Source: Lepidurus packardi (lineage: Eukaryota; Arthropoda; Branchiopoda; Notostraca; Triopsidae). Taken from it: 64,000 nt of DNA. The translations under genes and the position numbers were made by a program. The notes beneath the pieces are model-generated. The model did not search any database. It saw nothing but the letters and a program-made list of their open reading frames with translations, and had not been told where the DNA came from. Below are positions 61,546-64,000 of the stretch, piece after piece. The stretch is from positions 10,758,351-10,822,350 of the forward strand of contig JAKZAN010000006.1 of assembly GCA_023053545.1 (NCBI GenBank), given 5' to 3'. Position 1 is the first letter of the stretch; each line of letters opens with the position of its first letter.

Positions 61546-61957
61546 AATAAAATAAAAAATCGAGATTGTATATGACATTGTAATATTTGAGGGCCAGTTC
61601 TCCATTTCGTAAACCAAAAAGATTAAAAAAATATGCAACTGTTATGTGGGTTTAAGCTACGCTAGTCTTTCAGACTTGAGGCATGTAATCTGAACCTTTC
61701 CTTTGCGTTGTGAATGCTCGTTTATAAGAATAACTGAGAAGTACACGTACCTTATACATGTATGATTAAACCGCCTCTTCATTACTTCTGCATTCATAGC
61801 AACATAAAAAGCATACACGATTATTTAAAGCATTTTGGGGTGATACGCAAGGTGGAAATAATTCATCTTGGTCTTTCTTGCATCCTAAAGCATAGATTAA
61901 AATGTTAGGCTTAAAATTTGAAGAACACAGCATGGAATAATTTCCATTTGAAACCTA
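61546..61957. other. Convergent 3' spacer between kinase and nucleotidase-like genes
   Basis: About 410 bp separate the two stop codons. Plus-strand AATAAA occurs at 61546-61551 and again at 61551-61556, immediately after the kinase stop, with ATTAAA near 61623. These give several possible cleavage signals for the kinase mRNA. The 3' UTR of the minus-strand gene must also lie here. Confidence 0.6.
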
Positions 61958-64000
61958 CTACCGAATCAGATTCATTAAGGATCCTCGTCGTTCACGGTAC
62001 TTTGGCCACACGTACCAGTAACCCAGGTAAATCAAGCCAAGGAAGAGCAACGTCAAGAAGATGGTAACTGGGAAAATAGCTTTTTACTATTTACTATTCA
62101 CTTCAAGCTTCTGTAAATTACGAAAAACGGTTCCAGTTTCGTCCGTATTGCAAGGAGTCACTACTACAGACTCTTGAATTCGTCCCTCTGTACCCGCGTT
62201 GACATTTCGAATCTTTTTTATGTAATCCTTTAGAATCACTTGCTCTGTTAACCCTACAAAGGTTAATAAAGGAAGATTATAACTGCTTTCAAGGGCAAGT
62301 TTAGCAGCTTTACCTGTATCCACAAAGTGTACATTTGACAGGAAATTGAAGCCTCCGTTGGCAATAATAGAAGGGACTACGATAAGGTAAGAGGCTTCGT
62401 CTTGAAGCCCTTGTAAGTTCGCTATTGCTGACCCAGGATTTCGCAGCAATACAGTGTTAACCCGATTTATAGATCTAGCCATATCATAGGTAACTCTGGC
62501 CCCTAATAGTAAGGGTAAAAGGCATATGACAATTCATCCGTACGGTTTCGAGTCATTTAGATGATTCCAAAAACATTTAGATCAACTTCAATCCTTCACA
62601 AACCTGCAACTTGTAAGAAACGGCCATCAGTAGACGTTTCTATGGAAATCTCCAAGAGCTGACGAATAATCTTGCCAGTAACTTTGGCTGTATAGAGACG
62701 ATAGGCGTTCGGTAGCATGGTAAGGATGTCTTCATAATAGATTGATCCGTTGAAAGGGTTGTGCACAACGAAGGCTTTGCCTGGCCAAAATGCGGCAGCC
62801 GGGTTCTCAGACCAGACTTTATTGGTAAAACTGTCCAAAATAGCATCCGTCAACAAATTTCCCGCTGGGCATTCTTGTTTCCAACAGTCATTTGAAGTAG
62901 AGCTAAAAAGCGGCGTCACAGCTAATCCTAGACGTTCAGTAACGTTATTTTCCACCCAAGATGACCACGTTTCAATGGCAATGGTAAGGTTGGCTTCATG
63001 GGGGAGAAATAAGAGTTAACCGAATATACTATTTCTGTCTTTTTTGGGGGTGCTAAACCATACTCACTTGCTTCAACGTGCTCGTTTAGTAAGATGGGGT
63101 TGTTATCGTCACTGTAGGATTTCACGTTTCCAGTGTCATCGAAAATTGCGTTGAAAAATCCAAGGTACTTGCCTTGACGAGGTACTTCGACAATGTACAG
63201 CTTTTGCTCTACACCTCTGTATGGGTAACTGCCATTTGCTGTCTCCTCGGATGGTACAATGCCTAGAATGGTTCTGCTGTTAATAATTAAGAGTAATGAG
63301 GCGTATTATGTCATTAGTTAGGCTTATGATTGCTAACGGGGTTTCTAATAAAAGAGGCTTATGAAAGCGTGATACCATTATAAAGAAATACGTTCGAACC
63401 GCCTCCAACGACAATGTCAATACCGGGAACGTCGCGGGCAATACGTTCTAGTTGCGGAAGCTTTGCATTGCCTATACAATTAACAATGATTGCAATTAAC
63501 AATGATTACAATTAACAACTTTGCATCAAAACACATTATAAAGGGACAAGTTTGCCTTACCTAATGCAATTAGTGTGTTTATGCCTTGGTCTGTCAGCTT
63601 CTTGGCAGCGTCCTTAATGGCAGTATTCACATTGGAAATCTTAGTCCGACCGAAGTCTGCAACAAACTAGAAACACGCCATATAAAGTGGAATATGTTCT
63701 ACGCACGTATTGCAAAACTTACTGTTCATGGCTGAACACGTACAATTTTAATTATGTTATAATATAGATGCTTAATAGAAGCAAAATCACGATAGGCTTT
63801 CATTGAAAGAATGGTTAAAGATTTTGAAGGAGTTTTACTTTTTAAATTTGTTAAGCAGGAGAGATGTTTTAAAAGACATTCACGGCTATAGTTAAATAAC
63901 GAAAAGTTACTAGATAGATTTGTTGTAAAATATATAACATTTTTGTCTTGTACAACTAAACACTTACCTCGTCTTCTTTTTCGAAAAAGCCTATTACCCC
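61958..64000 (-). CDS. 5'-nucleotidase-family protein, partial; probable pseudoenzyme with membrane tail
   Basis: Minus-strand gene entering from beyond the window. Exons read: 64000-63968 (partial), 63666-63561, 63471-63376, 63276-63068, 62993-62604, 62502-62122 and 62067-61958. Landmarks of the secreted 5'-nucleotidase/apyrase family appear in order: GVIGF, NTLIALG, DIVVGG.SN.FLYNG, GKYLGFFNAIFDDTGNV, NPILLNE, CPAGNLLTDAIL, GRFLQVAG, VPSIIANGGFNF and EGRI. Members remove phosphate from extracellular nucleotides using two metal ions. Here both histidines usually found in LGHSGF and VGGHSN are replaced (LGNAKL, VGGGSN), and NGGGIR is replaced by PGKAFV, so activity is unlikely. The last exon encodes a transmembrane helix (FLTLLFLGLIYLGYWYVW) with a basic tail instead of the usual GPI signal. 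The joint between 63376 and 63276 does not keep frame with simple GT-AG sites. The final donor at 62121 is chosen to give a 54-nt intron. Confidence 0.8.
63667..63967 (-). other. Intron of the 5'-nucleotidase-like gene (301 nt)
   Basis: It runs from the donor GTAAGT after GACGAG (63967) to the acceptor TTTCTAG at 63667, in phase 0. The alternative acceptor TTGCAG ten bases downstream would break the reading frame. Nothing else is visible in it. Confidence 0.7.

Noticed and set aside
62087-62121. Stop codon at 62087 as the true end of the nucleotidase-like protein
   Set aside because: Possible, but an acceptor at 62068 followed by an in-frame transmembrane helix and basic tail is a better end. 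A donor at 62090 would leave a 27-nt intron, too short, so the donor at 62121 is preferred.

Overview
The window is nuclear DNA from an arthropod, most likely a branchiopod crustacean of the Daphnia type. The reasons are GT-AG genes with very short introns (about 54-140 nt in most of them), a TTK-type BTB zinc-finger regulator, Ly6/uPAR genes of arthropod layout, and a Cad96Ca-type receptor tyrosine kinase. No bacterial features, rRNA genes or CRISPR arrays are visible. The species assignment is inference only.

Layout. 1-4564: AT-rich DNA downstream of the first gene. 4565-10007: the coding exons of a BTB/C2H2 zinc-finger transcription factor (minus strand; three coding exons, BTB first and fingers last), strikingly GC-rich against an AT-rich background. 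10008-45033: about 35 kb without a recognisable gene. It holds microsatellites (including a roughly 500-bp TA tract), inverted repeats, foldbacks, copies of a TTAA-flanked miniature transposon, a GC-rich island near 19.4-20.1 kb and an unexplained 335-codon ORF near 20.6-21.6 kb. It is most simply read as upstream and regulatory DNA of the BTB gene plus decayed mobile DNA. 45034-47076: two tandem minus-strand Ly6/uPAR genes with matching three-exon structure. 50539-61545: a plus-strand receptor tyrosine kinase in nine coding exons. Its signal peptide lies on exon 1, a 6.6-kb intron follows, and one large exon encodes a mucin-like Ser/Thr/Pro-rich ectodomain and the membrane segment, followed by the kinase exons. 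That intron carries a TTAA miniature transposon and a possible piggyBac-like transposase remnant. 61958-64000 and beyond: a minus-strand 5'-nucleotidase-family gene, convergent with the kinase and cut by the window edge.

The genes are not an operon. Three of the four gene loci encode membrane or surface proteins: Ly6 with a GPI-type tail, the kinase, and the membrane-tailed nucleotidase relative. The most notable biology is (i) a 5'-nucleotidase relative that has lost two metal-ligand histidines and carries a transmembrane tail, and so looks like a pseudoenzyme; (ii) a Cad96Ca-type kinase whose visible ectodomain has no cadherin repeat but is a long mucin-like stalk; and (iii) piggyBac-type TTAA miniature transposons close to a candidate fossil of their transposase. 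I found no convincing wholly new gene system. All exon models come from reading splice sites and frames by eye.
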